A stretch of 64,000 bases of DNA, taken from positions 1 through 64,000 of the forward strand of contig CAJTJY010000013.1 in NCBI GenBank assembly GCA_910576975.1, written 5' to 3'. This DNA comes from an uncultured Lachnospiraceae bacterium. Lineage in GTDB: Bacteria > Bacillota > Clostridia > Lachnospirales > Lachnospiraceae. Positions within the stretch are counted from its first letter, which is position 1. Every line of letters begins with the position of its first letter. Under the pieces are notes generated by a model. It was not told the DNA's origin, did no database searches, and saw only the letters and a list, made by a program, of their open reading frames with translations. Made by a program: the position numbers and the translations under genes. This document shows, one piece after another, positions 17,185 to 24,848 of this stretch.

Positions 17185-17212
17185 TTGACACCATACATAC
17201 CAACGTGCGGTA
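17185..17212 (+). promoter_or_regulatory. Putative promoter/operator before the MFS gene
   Basis: TTGACA at 17185-17190 is followed by CATACCAAC (17196-17204) and GGTA (17209-17212), giving the inverted pair TACC-N7-GGTA. This resembles the operator before the neighbouring tetR. No convincing -10 box is placed. Confidence 0.45.
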
Positions 17213-17351
17213 CTGAAAGAAGACCTTAGGAAGACGATTGCAGATAGATCAGAGGCATTGCTTTTGATTGGATTTGTAAATTTTGATAAAAAACATACTT
17301 TATAGTATTCTCTTGAAATGGAGCAAATATAGAAAAATGGAGGTTTAAAAT

Positions 17352-18599
17352 ATGAATCAAAAACTATTTTCAAAAGATTTTACGTTAGTTGTCATTGGTC
17401 AGATTATCTCTTTGTTTGGCAATGCGACGATAAGATTTGCTTTGCCGCTCTATTTATTAAATTTGACAGGCTCATCTGCACTTTACGGAACGGTTACTGC
17501 GTGTGCCTTTATTCCGGCTATTTTGCTGTCGCCCGTTGGCGGCATTGTTGCAGACAGGATTAATAAGAGAAATATCATGGTAATCCTGGATTTTTTTACG
17601 GCGGCAGTAATCTTAGCGTTTACCCTGCTCATGAATGGAGCGAACCTGATTCTTCTGCTGACGGTTACGCTGATGCTTCTATATGGTATTGCGGGCGCAT
17701 ATCAGCCGTCTGTGCAGGCAAGCATTCCTGCGCTTGCCGATCAAGATAATTTTATGGCGGCAAATTCTATTATCAATACGATCAGCTCGTTTGCATCTTT
17801 GATAGGTCCTGTGCTGGGAGGCGTTTTATACAGTGCATATGGTTTAAAGCCTGTCTTGTGGGTTTGCATGGTTTGCTTTTTGATGTCGGCAGTTATGGAA
17901 ATTTTCATTAAGATACCATTCCAGAAACAAGCTTCAGATGGCGGCATACTAAAGACAGCGAGAACCGATTTTGCGGAGAGCATCCACTTTATCCGAAAGG
18001 AGAAGCCTGTGATCGGAAAAGCCGTTCTCGTAATCTGTGGAATTAATTTGTTCCTTGCTGCAATGATTATCGTCGCACTTCCATATCTGGTAACGGAGGT
18101 ACTAGATATAGAGCCTTCACAGGCAAATAGATTGTATGGATTTGCACAGGGGGCATTGGCGGCAGGAGGATTGGCAGGAGGGATCGGAGCAGGAGTTTTT
18201 GCAAGCAAACTGGCGATTCATAAGTCGGGCAATCTGGTAATCGCCTGTGCGGCATGTGTGTTTCCTATTGGCGTTTCATTGATCCTGTTCTCATCTGCAA
18301 TCATAAATTATATCGTCGTAACCGTATGCTGCTTTTTGATCATGGTATGTTCAACGCTTTTCACCGTGCAGATGATGTCCTTTATTCAAACAGAAACCCC
18401 GCAAAATTTAATTGGAAAGGTGATTGCAGTGATTTTTACGGTTTCCATGTGTGCGCAGCCATTGGGCAATGCATTCTATGGCGTCCTGTTTGAAATTTGT
18501 AAAGGATGTGAGTTTGTGCCTGTGTTATTTTCGGGCGTGGTATCGCTTATAATTGCCATTAACGCAAGAAATATCTTTCAAAGATTTTCGGCGCAATGA
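17352..18599 (+). CDS. MFS transporter, DHA3-like efflux family
   Basis: 415 residues with about twelve hydrophobic segments. The N terminus (ISLFGNATIRFALPLYLLNLTGSS) and the loop GGIVADRINKRNIMV match DHA3-type exporters (macrolide/enterobactin exporter relatives). ATG at 17352 follows GGAGG. It sits 234 bases after a TetR gene with a related upstream operator, fitting a drug- or metabolite-efflux pair. Substrate cannot be inferred. Confidence 0.85.
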   Translation: MNQKLFSKDFTLVVIGQIISLFGNATIRFALPLYLLNLTGSSALYGTVTACAFIPAILLSPVGGIVADRINKRNIMVILDFFTAAVILAFTLLMNGANLILLLTVTLMLLYGIAGAYQPSVQASIPALADQDNFMAANSIINTISSFASLIGPVLGGVLYSAYGLKPVLWVCMVCFLMSAVMEIFIKIPFQKQASDGGILKTARTDFAESIHFIRKEKPVIGKAVLVICGINLFLAAMIIVALPYLVTEVLDIEPSQANRLYGFAQGALAAGGLAGGIGAGVFASKLAIHKSGNLVIACAACVFPIGVSLILFSSAIINYIVVTVCCFLIMVCSTLFTVQMMSFIQTETPQNLIGKVIAVIFTVSMCAQPLGNAFYGVLFEICKGCEFVPVLFSGVVSLIIAINARNIFQRFSAQ

Positions 18600-18777
18600 T
18601 CATCAAAGGCGGCAATGAAATGAGCTTGTGGCGTAAATTACAGTGTTTTATACATAACTAGATTCTTTTTTATAAAGCCTATTCCCTCTGAAAACTTATT
18701 GCGCTATAATGGATCCAGTAACGAATCGGGAGTTGTGCGCCTGTCATTGACAAGGCGTACGAAAGGAGATACGCATA

Positions 18778-19338
18778 ATGAGTGAGATGATGGAATTTTC
18801 TAACAGAGAAGAATTCAGGAAATGGCTTTGTGAGCATTGCTTGTCTGAGGACGGCGTTTGGCTTTTGTTTGGCAAAAGTGGCGGACCCAAAACAATAAAA
18901 GCAGCAGATGCCCTTGAGGAAGCCCTTTGCTTTGGATGGATCGACGGGCAAATGAAGAGCATTGATGATAAAGCATATAAAAAATATTTTTCTATGCGTA
19001 GAGCAAAGAGCAAATGGTCAGAGAAAAATAAGACCTTGGTAAAAAGTCTTGAAGAACGAGGACTTATGACGGAGCATGGCAGAAAGAAAATAGAGGAAGC
19101 TAAAAAAAATGGGCAGTGGGACGCTCCAAAACCCATGCCCGTTACAGAGGAACAAATCGCCTGCCTGTCCTCATTGCTCGAAGGTTATGAGCCTGCTTTT
19201 ACAAATTTCGAGGCTATGTCCCTCTCTGTAAAGAAAACCTACGCACGGGCATATTTTGACGCAAAGACAGAATCTGGACGGGAAAAGAGAATCGCCTGGA
19301 TGGTCGGCAGGCTCAATCAAAATCTAAAGCCGATGTAG
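18778..19338 (+). CDS. YdeI/OmpD-associated family protein
   Basis: 186 residues, soluble. Motifs of the YdeI family: EEFRKWLCEHC near the N terminus, KAADALEEALCFGWIDGQMKS (residues about 40-60), RRAKSKWSEKNK, and a C-terminal helical OmdA-like region with SVKKTYARAYFDAKTESGREKRI. Family members are linked to envelope stress and peptide tolerance in some bacteria, but the biochemical role is not established. ATG has GAAAGGAG upstream; a terminator follows at 19350, so it is a single-gene unit. Confidence 0.8.
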   Translation: MSEMMEFSNREEFRKWLCEHCLSEDGVWLLFGKSGGPKTIKAADALEEALCFGWIDGQMKSIDDKAYKKYFSMRRAKSKWSEKNKTLVKSLEERGLMTEHGRKKIEEAKKNGQWDAPKPMPVTEEQIACLSSLLEGYEPAFTNFEAMSLSVKKTYARAYFDAKTESGREKRIAWMVGRLNQNLKPM

Positions 19339-19349
19339 GTCAATGGAGT

Positions 19350-19383
19350 AGCAGGAAACCAGAAAAGGCATCCTGCTTTTTCT
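19350..19383 (+). terminator. Rho-independent terminator after the YdeI-like gene
   Basis: Stem AGCAGGA (19350-19356) with TCCTGCT (19371-19377), running into TTTTTCT. Confidence 0.8.
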
Positions 19384-19427
19384 ATGTCAGAAATTCGAAG
19401 AGAAGAGGACGAGCACTAGTGTACTGA

Positions 19428-19481
19428 CACGAGACTTCCCAACGAATGGTTGAATTGTTAAAATTCAACTGTTGGTTCGTG
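19428..19481. repeat. Long imperfect inverted repeat upstream of the XRE gene
   Basis: Nested arms pair CACGA with TCGTG, CCAAC with GTTGG, and TTGAAT with ATTCAA around TGTTAAA. There is no T-run after it, so a terminator is unlikely; it lies just upstream of a membrane XRE regulator and could be its operator or a folded 5' leader. Confidence 0.6.
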
Positions 19482-19531
19482 TGAAAAACCTATGATTGCG
19501 TGTATCATCTAAGACGAAAGGAGAGAACGTT

Positions 19532-20353
19532 ATGAACCAAATAGAAATTGGAAAATTTATTGCCAAATGCCGAAAAGAGAAAAAATTAACCCAAGCGCAG
19601 TTGGCGGAAAAACTGAATATTACAGATAGAGCCGTATCTAAATGGGAAACAGGAAAGAGCATGCCAGACTCATCTATCATGTTAGAACTTTGTGAGATAT
19701 TGGGAATCACAGTAAACGAGCTGTTAAGCGGAGAGGAAATCAATATGGAAAACTTAAAAAAGAAAGCGGACGAAAATTTGATTGCTTTGAAAAGAAAAGA
19801 GGAAAATTACATAGCAAAGAATGTAGTGATTTCCATTCTTTTTTCGGCAACGCTTTTCATAGGAATAATGGTGTGTCTTATTTGTAATATCGCAATATCG
19901 GGTGATTTTACTTGGTCACTGCTTCCGGTCAGTTCTATTGTTTTTGCATGGGTTATTATTTTTCCAAGCATTATATTGGGAAAGAGGGGAATCATCATAA
20001 GCTTCCTATCGCTGAGTGTCTTCCTTGTTCCATATCTGTTTTTGCTGAGTAATCTCATAAATGTAAAAGAAGTATTTTCAGTTGGAGCAGTACTTGCAGT
20101 GGCTGCGATCGTTTTCATGTGGATCATGGTAGCAGTTTATCATCGTTTCAGAAAAACAAGCAAATTGGTTGCATTAGCAATTATTTTTTTATTGACAATT
20201 CCATTTATGTTTCTTATCAATATAATGTTATCAAAAATGATAGCAGAGCCTATTCTTGATATATGGGATATCTTGTCTGCCTTTATACTGATCATATTGG
20301 CATTTGCTTCCTTTGTTTGTGATTATGCAAAGAAAAAGGGAGTAATAAAATAG
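19532..20353 (+). CDS. XRE-family regulator with C-terminal membrane domain
   Basis: 273 residues from ATG at 19532 (GAAAGGAG upstream). Residues about 6-62 form an XRE HTH (IGKFIAKCRKEKKLTQAQLA, then NITDRAVSKWETGKSMPD), with NELLSGE ending the domain. After a charged linker there are about five hydrophobic helices (residues about 98 to the end). Membrane-bound XRE regulators are frequent in Clostridia and may sense envelope state; the target is unknown. It lies immediately left of a mobile-element remnant. Confidence 0.85.
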   Translation: MNQIEIGKFIAKCRKEKKLTQAQLAEKLNITDRAVSKWETGKSMPDSSIMLELCEILGITVNELLSGEEINMENLKKKADENLIALKRKEENYIAKNVVISILFSATLFIGIMVCLICNIAISGDFTWSLLPVSSIVFAWVIIFPSIILGKRGIIISFLSLSVFLVPYLFLLSNLINVKEVFSVGAVLAVAAIVFMWIMVAVYHRFRKTSKLVALAIIFLLTIPFMFLINIMLSKMIAEPILDIWDILSAFILIILAFASFVCDYAKKKGVIK

Positions 20354-20455
20354 TGACGTGAAACAGATCAGAAAATCAGGATTTGGAGATGAATTTCTTG
20401 AACTTTCCTTATTTTTCAAGGCTTTTAGAGCCTTATATAGTGAATTGATATGTAT

Positions 20456-20496
20456 TTTCCCTTGTTTTTGCCCTTATGGGTATTTTACAAGGGAAA
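20456..20496. repeat. Left att-like site of an integrated element
   Basis: Perfect 10-bp inverted repeat TTTCCCTTGT (20456-20465) and ACAAGGGAAA (20487-20496) with a 21-base spacer, adjacent to the integrase tail at 20514. A similar inverted repeat lies at 23351-23417 on the other side. Interpreted as remains of tyrosine-recombinase end sites. Confidence 0.45.
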
Positions 20497-20513
20497 GTTT
20501 GTGTGAAATGTAC

Positions 20514-20654
20514 TTAATCGTTGCCTGCCACTTTATCCAAAAGCCTTGCGGAAGTCCGCTTCGCTTCCCTTGTGGCATGGGCATACACATTCATTGTGGT
20601 ACTCACGTCACAGTTTATATTGATTTGAGATAATAATTCTGCTTCATATCCCAT
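20514..20654 (-). pseudogene. Tyrosine recombinase (integrase) C-terminal remnant
   Basis: A 46-codon frame on the minus strand begins MGYEAELLSQINI after a strong GAGGAGGTG site, then continues DVSTTMNVYAHATREAKRT and SARLLDKVAGND. The part from DVSTTMNVYAH is the hallmark end of phage/Tn916-type integrases, including the region of the nucleophile Tyr (in NVYAHAT). The rest of the integrase, including the Arg-His-Arg residues, is missing. The N-terminal 13 residues do not look like integrase and probably come from another truncated gene joined by deletion. Confidence 0.7.
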
Positions 20655-20686
20655 GTTAAACACCTCCTCGATAATCTATTATAATA

Positions 20687-21277
20687 TTACCAATCACCCC
20701 AAAGAACGGATTTTCCATCTGTCAATTTCCATCCCCTTAATATTTTGTCATATTCAATCCATTCTCCCGCCGCCGTTAATGTTGCAATATAGCGTTGAAC
20801 GGAACGCTGCGAAATATCCAGTTCTTCGGATAACTGAACTGTTGTAATGCCGGGGCAACAGCGGATTTTGCTTAATATCACAATCGCATTTGCCAGTGTG
20901 GCACTGAAATTTACTGTTTTCTTATGGCTACAGTAAGCCGATAAAAGAATATACTTTAAATCCTGACAGAGTTCCTCAAAACCGAAATATACTTTTATTC
21001 GTTTTTTTAGCTGTTTTGGAACGTCTGTATTTCCCACAACAATAATTGCTTCCAAAGCATTTGTACCTACTTCAAGATAATAATTCCACAGCATTTTAAA
21101 ATCCTCATCTGCTACAGAAGCAGCATGAATTAAAATTGCATATGAGTTACAAGCTACCAAATCTGTAAAGCACTCTGTTGATACCAAAACGCTTTTCTTA
21201 TCAGGCAGCATTTTCCCTATGATATTTTCCTCTATGGCAGTAAATCCATAGGTGAAAATATAGTATGTCCGAAGCAC
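20687..21277 (-). CDS. HTH-domain protein of the element remnant
   Basis: 196 residues from a GTG start at 21277 with GGAGGTG upstream; the open frame upstream lacks a ribosome site. The N-terminal half is alpha/beta without recognised motifs (TYYIFTYGFTAIEENIIGKML). The C-terminal part has an HTH (residues about 145-180; TVQLSEELDISQRSVQRYIATL) followed by a short wing (GWKLTDGKSVLWG). It ends 33 bases before the integrase remnant, in the same direction, so it is probably an element-borne regulator. Divergent from the toxin-antitoxin locus. Confidence 0.7.
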   Translation of the reverse strand: MLRTYYIFTYGFTAIEENIIGKMLPDKKSVLVSTECFTDLVACNSYAILIHAASVADEDFKMLWNYYLEVGTNALEAIIVVGNTDVPKQLKKRIKVYFGFEELCQDLKYILLSAYCSHKKTVNFSATLANAIVILSKIRCCPGITTVQLSEELDISQRSVQRYIATLTAAGEWIEYDKILRGWKLTDGKSVLWGDW

Positions 21278-21382
21278 TCTTTCACCTCCACTATCCAAAT
21301 TATACCACAACATCACGCCAACAGTATTGCGTAATGCCAAAAAATTATTTTCTAGGCATTTATTTTAAATTTTGAAAAATGA

Positions 21383-21410
21383 TTGACTATTTTCAGAAAT
21401 ATGGTATTAT
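21383..21410 (+). promoter_or_regulatory. Promoter of the type III antitoxin RNA/toxin
   Basis: TTGACT at 21383-21388 and TATTAT at 21405-21410, 16-base spacer. The predicted transcript starts near 21417 and begins with the structured RNA before toxN. Confidence 0.6.
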
Positions 21411-21416
21411 ACTATC

Positions 21417-21513
21417 AGTGGTGAGTCCTACCGCAAAGTGGACTGCTAAAAGCGTTAGCAACTCTAATGGAGTTACTACACAAATGGCTATGTGGAAACG
21501 CATAGCCATTTTT
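21417..21513 (+). ncRNA. Putative type III antitoxin RNA (ToxI/CptI-like) with attenuating terminator
   Basis: Between the promoter and toxN lie three consecutive small hairpins: AGTCC/GGACT (loop TACCGCAAAGT), GCTAA/TTAGC (loop AAGCG), and AACTC/GAGTT (loop TAATG). These are followed by a terminator hairpin AATGGCTATG/CATAGCCATT (21483-21510) and TTTT. This is the type III layout: promoter, RNA antitoxin, leaky terminator, toxin. I do not see clear multi-copy tandem repeats as in ToxI, so the antitoxin may be one or two units as in CptI; the exact boundaries are unproven. Confidence 0.6.
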
Positions 21514-21526
21514 AACGAGGAGATAT

Positions 21527-22063
21527 ATGCAGACAGATTTTAAATTATACAAGGTGGATATGAAATATATCCGTAATCTACATAATATAGATGATAAAGT
21601 GTTTTCTGTTTCGCCACAGGCAGGAAAAGATAACAGGGTTTTCATCGGGATTGTTGTTATTTGTGGCGTTCACAAATATTGCATACCACTTTCATCGCCA
21701 AAGGAAAAACATAAGAACATGAAAAATTCTATGGACTTTTCCAAAATTGAAGTAAATGGAAAATTATTAGGTGTTCTAAATTTTAATCTGATGATACCTA
21801 TTGAAGAAGAGCAATTACAACTTGTTGATACCACCATTTTTAAGAGAGATAGGGAAAATATCAGATATTATAAGAAGTTATGTACTTTGGAACTGGAATG
21901 GTGTCAGACGAATAATGAGGTAATCTGCAATAAAGCCAATGTCCTGTATAAGAAATACCTATCCAATGAGTCATTTGCAGGCAGGAATCGCTGCCTGAAT
22001 TTTCCCAAATTAGAGGCAGAGTGTGAAAAATATAATTTAAAGATCAAGAAAGGCACAAACTGA
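21527..22063 (+). CDS. toxN: Type III toxin-antitoxin endoribonuclease toxin, ToxN/AbiQ (CptN-like) family
   Basis: 178 residues, close to ToxN (about 171) and AbiQ (about 183). Family pattern: KLYKVDMKYIRNLHNIDDKV at the N terminus, NRVFIGIVVICGVHKYCIPL, then the diagnostic SSPKEKHKNMKNSMDF (residues about 65-80), GVLNFNLMIPI and a helical C-terminal half. ToxN-type proteins are RNases held inactive by a repeated RNA made from the upstream terminator-attenuated transcript; release during phage infection causes abortive infection. The start has GAGGAG 7 bases upstream. It is cargo of an element remnant. Good family confidence; activity is inferred. Confidence 0.85.
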   Translation: MQTDFKLYKVDMKYIRNLHNIDDKVFSVSPQAGKDNRVFIGIVVICGVHKYCIPLSSPKEKHKNMKNSMDFSKIEVNGKLLGVLNFNLMIPIEEEQLQLVDTTIFKRDRENIRYYKKLCTLELEWCQTNNEVICNKANVLYKKYLSNESFAGRNRCLNFPKLEAECEKYNLKIKKGTN

Positions 22064-22160
22064 ACCTCTTTTGATACACATTACCACAGTTCCAGTGAAT
22101 CTGGGAAAAAATTTTAGAAACAACACATTTCTATTGATAGGGGAGGATGGAAAAGTTATT

Positions 22161-22895
22161 ATGTTAGTAAATCAAAATAAAGATACTTATGACAGAGAAA
22201 CAGATGAATATATTGTTGCGTATATTGACCTTTTAGGTGTTACAAATAAGATTAAATCAAAGGATAGCCAATTGGCAATGAACAAACTACATAATCTTTA
22301 TACATTTTCGGTAAAATTAACACGAAATGTTCAAATTGAGGAAAATCAGGACATACAATTCAAAATCTTTTCGGATAATATTATAATAGCTAAAAAATTG
22401 TCAAATCAGATACCCCAACGTTCTCAAGAGATTCGAAGCCTTCTAATGTGTGCTGGACACTTCCAAGAACTTTCTGCTAGCGATAGTGTGGGGTGGCTTT
22501 TACGTGGAGGCATTTCTATAGGACAATTATTTATAGATGATGTAATGGTTTGGGGTGAGGCACTTTTGAAATCATATTATTTAGAAGATAAAGTTGCAAA
22601 TTATCCAAGAATAATTATTGATAAAGATATTGTGAACGAAATTATTCAAAACAATGTACTATGCGAATATTTAAGAAAAGATTTTGATGATTTATATTTT
22701 TTAAACTTTCTGAATGATTGTCATTTTTGTGGCGAAATGTTAATGAATGGATTTCAAATCATGCAAGAAGAAGCTGGTATAAAAATAGATGAGAAATTGT
22801 ATCAAAAATTTAGTTGGCATATGAATTTTGTAAATGCTGAATTAGATAGAAAAAATGAAAAGAAAGATAGAAAGTTTCGCTTATCAATGCTTTAA
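22161..22895 (+). CDS. Class III nucleotide cyclase-like (CHD fold) protein
   Basis: 244 residues from ATG at 22161 (GGGGAGG upstream); an alternative TTG at 22071 extends it but lacks a good ribosome site. Colinear cyclase-homology motifs: YIVAYIDLLGVTNKI (Asp23, first metal ligand, cf. F.D..GFT), FKIFSDNIIIAKK (Asp72, cf. GD..mA), GWLLRGGISIGQLFID (cf. R.GI..G) and VWGEALLKSYYLEDKVANYPRIIID (cf. GD.VN.A.RLE). The C-terminal 80 residues are helical. No effector with a cyclic-nucleotide domain is adjacent, so it is not a clear Pycsar system; it could be catalytically active or a degenerate relative. It lies 97 bases after toxN in the same remnant. Confidence 0.6.
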   Translation: MLVNQNKDTYDRETDEYIVAYIDLLGVTNKIKSKDSQLAMNKLHNLYTFSVKLTRNVQIEENQDIQFKIFSDNIIIAKKLSNQIPQRSQEIRSLLMCAGHFQELSASDSVGWLLRGGISIGQLFIDDVMVWGEALLKSYYLEDKVANYPRIIIDKDIVNEIIQNNVLCEYLRKDFDDLYFLNFLNDCHFCGEMLMNGFQIMQEEAGIKIDEKLYQKFSWHMNFVNAELDRKNEKKDRKFRLSML

Positions 22896-22956
22896 TACAA
22901 TTATATGCGAATAGCTTATCAAACATATGTTAGCATGGATGAATAAGATACAATTT

Positions 22957-23012
22957 TAAAAAGGAAAATCTTAAAGGAAAAAGTCGGAAACACTTTAAGA
23001 TTTTCCTTTTTA
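22957..23012. terminator. Strong bidirectional terminator
   Basis: About 19-bp near-perfect stem, left arm 22957-22976 (A-rich) and right arm 22993-23012 ending in a T-run, between the convergent cyclase-like gene (+) and small gene (-). Confidence 0.85.
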
Positions 23013-23015
23013 AAT

Positions 23016-23255
23016 TTACAAAAATTCCAATGAATCTTCTGCATCCACCCACATCTGCATATTTCCCTCAAGATACAATCTTGCGTATTCAAGAGGTTCG
23101 TCTATTGCCAGAGCATTTAAGGCGCATTCGGGGCAGGGAGTAGTTTTCAATCCTTCTTCCGCCTTGTTGCAGTCTATCCGTAAAAAGTAACCTGAATAGG
23201 TATATACGTCAATGCTGTTATGGTGGATATTGTATGTTGCATAGATAATATTCAT
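23016..23255 (-). CDS. Small conserved protein, possibly DUF6061 family
   Basis: 79 residues, acidic, beginning MNIIYATYNIHHNSIDVYTYSGYFLRIDC and containing DEPLEYARLYLEGNMQMW. The pattern (N-terminal beta hairpin, then NDPLxYAxLxLxG) resembles small proteins of the DUF6061 type common in Lachnospiraceae mobile and accessory regions. Function unknown. The ribosome site AGAGGAATG is upstream. It shares the terminator at 22957 with the cyclase-like gene. Confidence 0.6.
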   Translation of the reverse strand: MNIIYATYNIHHNSIDVYTYSGYFLRIDCNKAEEGLKTTPCPECALNALAIDEPLEYARLYLEGNMQMWVDAEDSLEFL

Positions 23256-23350
23256 TTTTTATCATTCCTCTTTTCATTGAATTATTGAAAGCATTTCAAT
23301 CAGTTTGCCAATTCCCATATATTTTGTGTTATAATGTTTTATGTGATTTT

Positions 23351-23417
23351 GTTTCCCTTATTTTTTCACTTATCAGGGTTCGTAATGCCCTATGGAAAGA
23401 TATAACACAAGGGAAAC
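23351..23417. repeat. Right att-like site of the element remnant
   Basis: Inverted repeat GTTTCCCTT (23351-23359) and AAGGGAAAC (23409-23417), with another AAGGGAAAG at 23421-23429. It mirrors the inverted repeat at 20456-20496. Further matches: TTTTCAAGG occurs near 20413-20421 and near 23452-23460, and GGA-TTTGGAGATGAA occurs near 20378 and 23527. Confidence 0.4.
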
Positions 23418-23545
23418 TTTAAGGGAAAGCCCACCTGCGATAAACTTAGTATTTTCAAGGGGTAGCCGAGATTTTAATAACAAAATATAACAGCTAATAT
23501 TTCCCTTAAAGCATCAAATCACAATCGGAATTTGGAGATGAAAAC

Positions 23546-24622
23546 ATGGTACGAAAAAAGAAGAAAGCAATCTTTAGGATTTTCATGGGCGCAGGAATTG
23601 CTTTGTTGATTATTATAATCACAGTGCTGATGTTGTTTTGGAAGGAGCTTCGCTCTCTTATGTCATTGCGAAAGATCGATGATTATGGAATGTATCAAAT
23701 GACCTATTATGGCGATTATGGCTTTGATGCGTTTCTAAAAGTTGGCGCAAGCGATGATGCAGATATCGAGGCTTTTGTAACAAAGCGTCTGTTGAAAGGA
23801 TTGCCAATCGATTTGGGGGTTACAGGGGATGGATGTACTGCTTTTGCCGTGCGAAACCATGATGGCGACATTCTGTTTGCAAGGAATTTTGATTTTACCT
23901 ATGCCCCGTCCTTACAGCTCTACACTGCCCCTGATAATGGCTATGCCTCGGTTTCCACAGTCAATCTTGCTTTTGCGGGATATTCAGAGGACAATTTGCC
24001 TGAAGGTTCTCTCGTTGATTCTTTCTTAGCCTTGGCTGCGCCATTTCTTCCTTTTGACGGAATGAATGAGAGAGGTCTTGCAATTGCCCTGCTTGCAGTT
24101 CCAGAGGCGCAAGCGCCTTATCGTGCTGATAAAATAACGCTCAATACCACCACTGCAATTCGCCTCGTGCTTGATAAGGCGGCTACCATAGAAGAAGCGA
24201 TTGCATTGTTAAAGCAATACAATATCTATTTTTCAGGGGATATCAAATGCCATTATTTGATTGCCGATGCCAGCGGACATTCTGTAATCGTGGAATATGT
24301 CAATCAGAAACTTTGTGTTGTTGAAACAGAGAAAGAATATCAAGTCGCTTCGAATTTCATTGCCTATCAAGGATTAAATATTGGGGAAGGCTTTACAGAA
24401 TTTGAACGCTATGAGAAAGTGCAAGACGAGATTGAAGCAAATCAAGGCATGCTTGAGGAGCATCAGGCAATTCAGTTGCTAGCTGATGTCGGCGTGTTTG
24501 ACGGTGATACGGACAAACTGCAATGGAGCGTTCTTTATAATCTCACAACCGGCGCTGGAGAGATTTTTGCAAATCGCAAAGCAGATCACACGGTAGAATT
24601 TCACTTGAATACAGATAGGTAA
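23546..24622 (+). CDS. Membrane-anchored C45/choloylglycine hydrolase-like Ntn amidase
   Basis: 358 residues. A single N-terminal helix (residues about 9-32) anchors it; the rest is outside. GDGCTAFAVRNHDGDILFARNFDF (Cys97) is the hallmark of linear-amide C-N hydrolases (C45/penicillin acylase-like and bile-salt-hydrolase relatives), followed by FDGMNERGLAIALLAVPE and the Asn/Asp region LNTTTAIRLVLDKA and CHYLIADASGHSVIVEY. In most members Cys is exposed by autocatalytic cleavage; here it is internal, so a pro-segment would have to be removed or the internal Cys used directly. Substrate unknown (N-acyl amides, peptides or bile salts). RBS GGAG before ATG. Confidence 0.8.
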   Translation: MVRKKKKAIFRIFMGAGIALLIIIITVLMLFWKELRSLMSLRKIDDYGMYQMTYYGDYGFDAFLKVGASDDADIEAFVTKRLLKGLPIDLGVTGDGCTAFAVRNHDGDILFARNFDFTYAPSLQLYTAPDNGYASVSTVNLAFAGYSEDNLPEGSLVDSFLALAAPFLPFDGMNERGLAIALLAVPEAQAPYRADKITLNTTTAIRLVLDKAATIEEAIALLKQYNIYFSGDIKCHYLIADASGHSVIVEYVNQKLCVVETEKEYQVASNFIAYQGLNIGEGFTEFERYEKVQDEIEANQGMLEEHQAIQLLADVGVFDGDTDKLQWSVLYNLTTGAGEIFANRKADHTVEFHLNTDR

Positions 24623-24742
24623 TCAGGTGAAAAAGAGTTTGAGTTATTTCGTTTTGCCATCATAGATTTTTGATCAAGTAAATACTTTCGTGCAACAGCC
24701 TCATAATGACAGAAAAGATTTAAAAACTTCCGTATTAATCAC

Positions 24743-24771
24743 TTGACACCCAAGTATTACTATCGTACTAT
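24743..24771 (+). promoter_or_regulatory. Promoter of the carboxypeptidase/beta-lactamase operon
   Basis: TTGACA (24743-24748), 17-base spacer, TACTAT (24766-24771). A short palindrome AGTATTACT (24753-24761) and TACT at 24766-24769 overlap it. It does not match the TACA-N2-TGTA operator of BlaI/MecI, and no blaI/blaR gene is nearby. Confidence 0.6.
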
Positions 24772-24848
24772 CTATAATAGTGTTTAAAAGAGAGATGGAA
24801 ACTATTAAAAAATGTTGCTATTTCGGATCGAAAGGATGATCGCCATAG

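Noticed and set aside
20358..20633. A 91-codon plus-strand frame
   Set aside because: It is Cys/His/Pro-rich nonsense antisense to the integrase remnant and the att-like repeat.
22161..23255. A complete Pycsar defence system
   Set aside because: No membrane or TIR effector with a cyclic-nucleotide domain is present; the neighbouring 79-residue protein has no such features.
24753..24771. BlaI/MecI operator
   Set aside because: The motif does not fit TACA-N2-TGTA and no blaI/blaR1 gene is seen.
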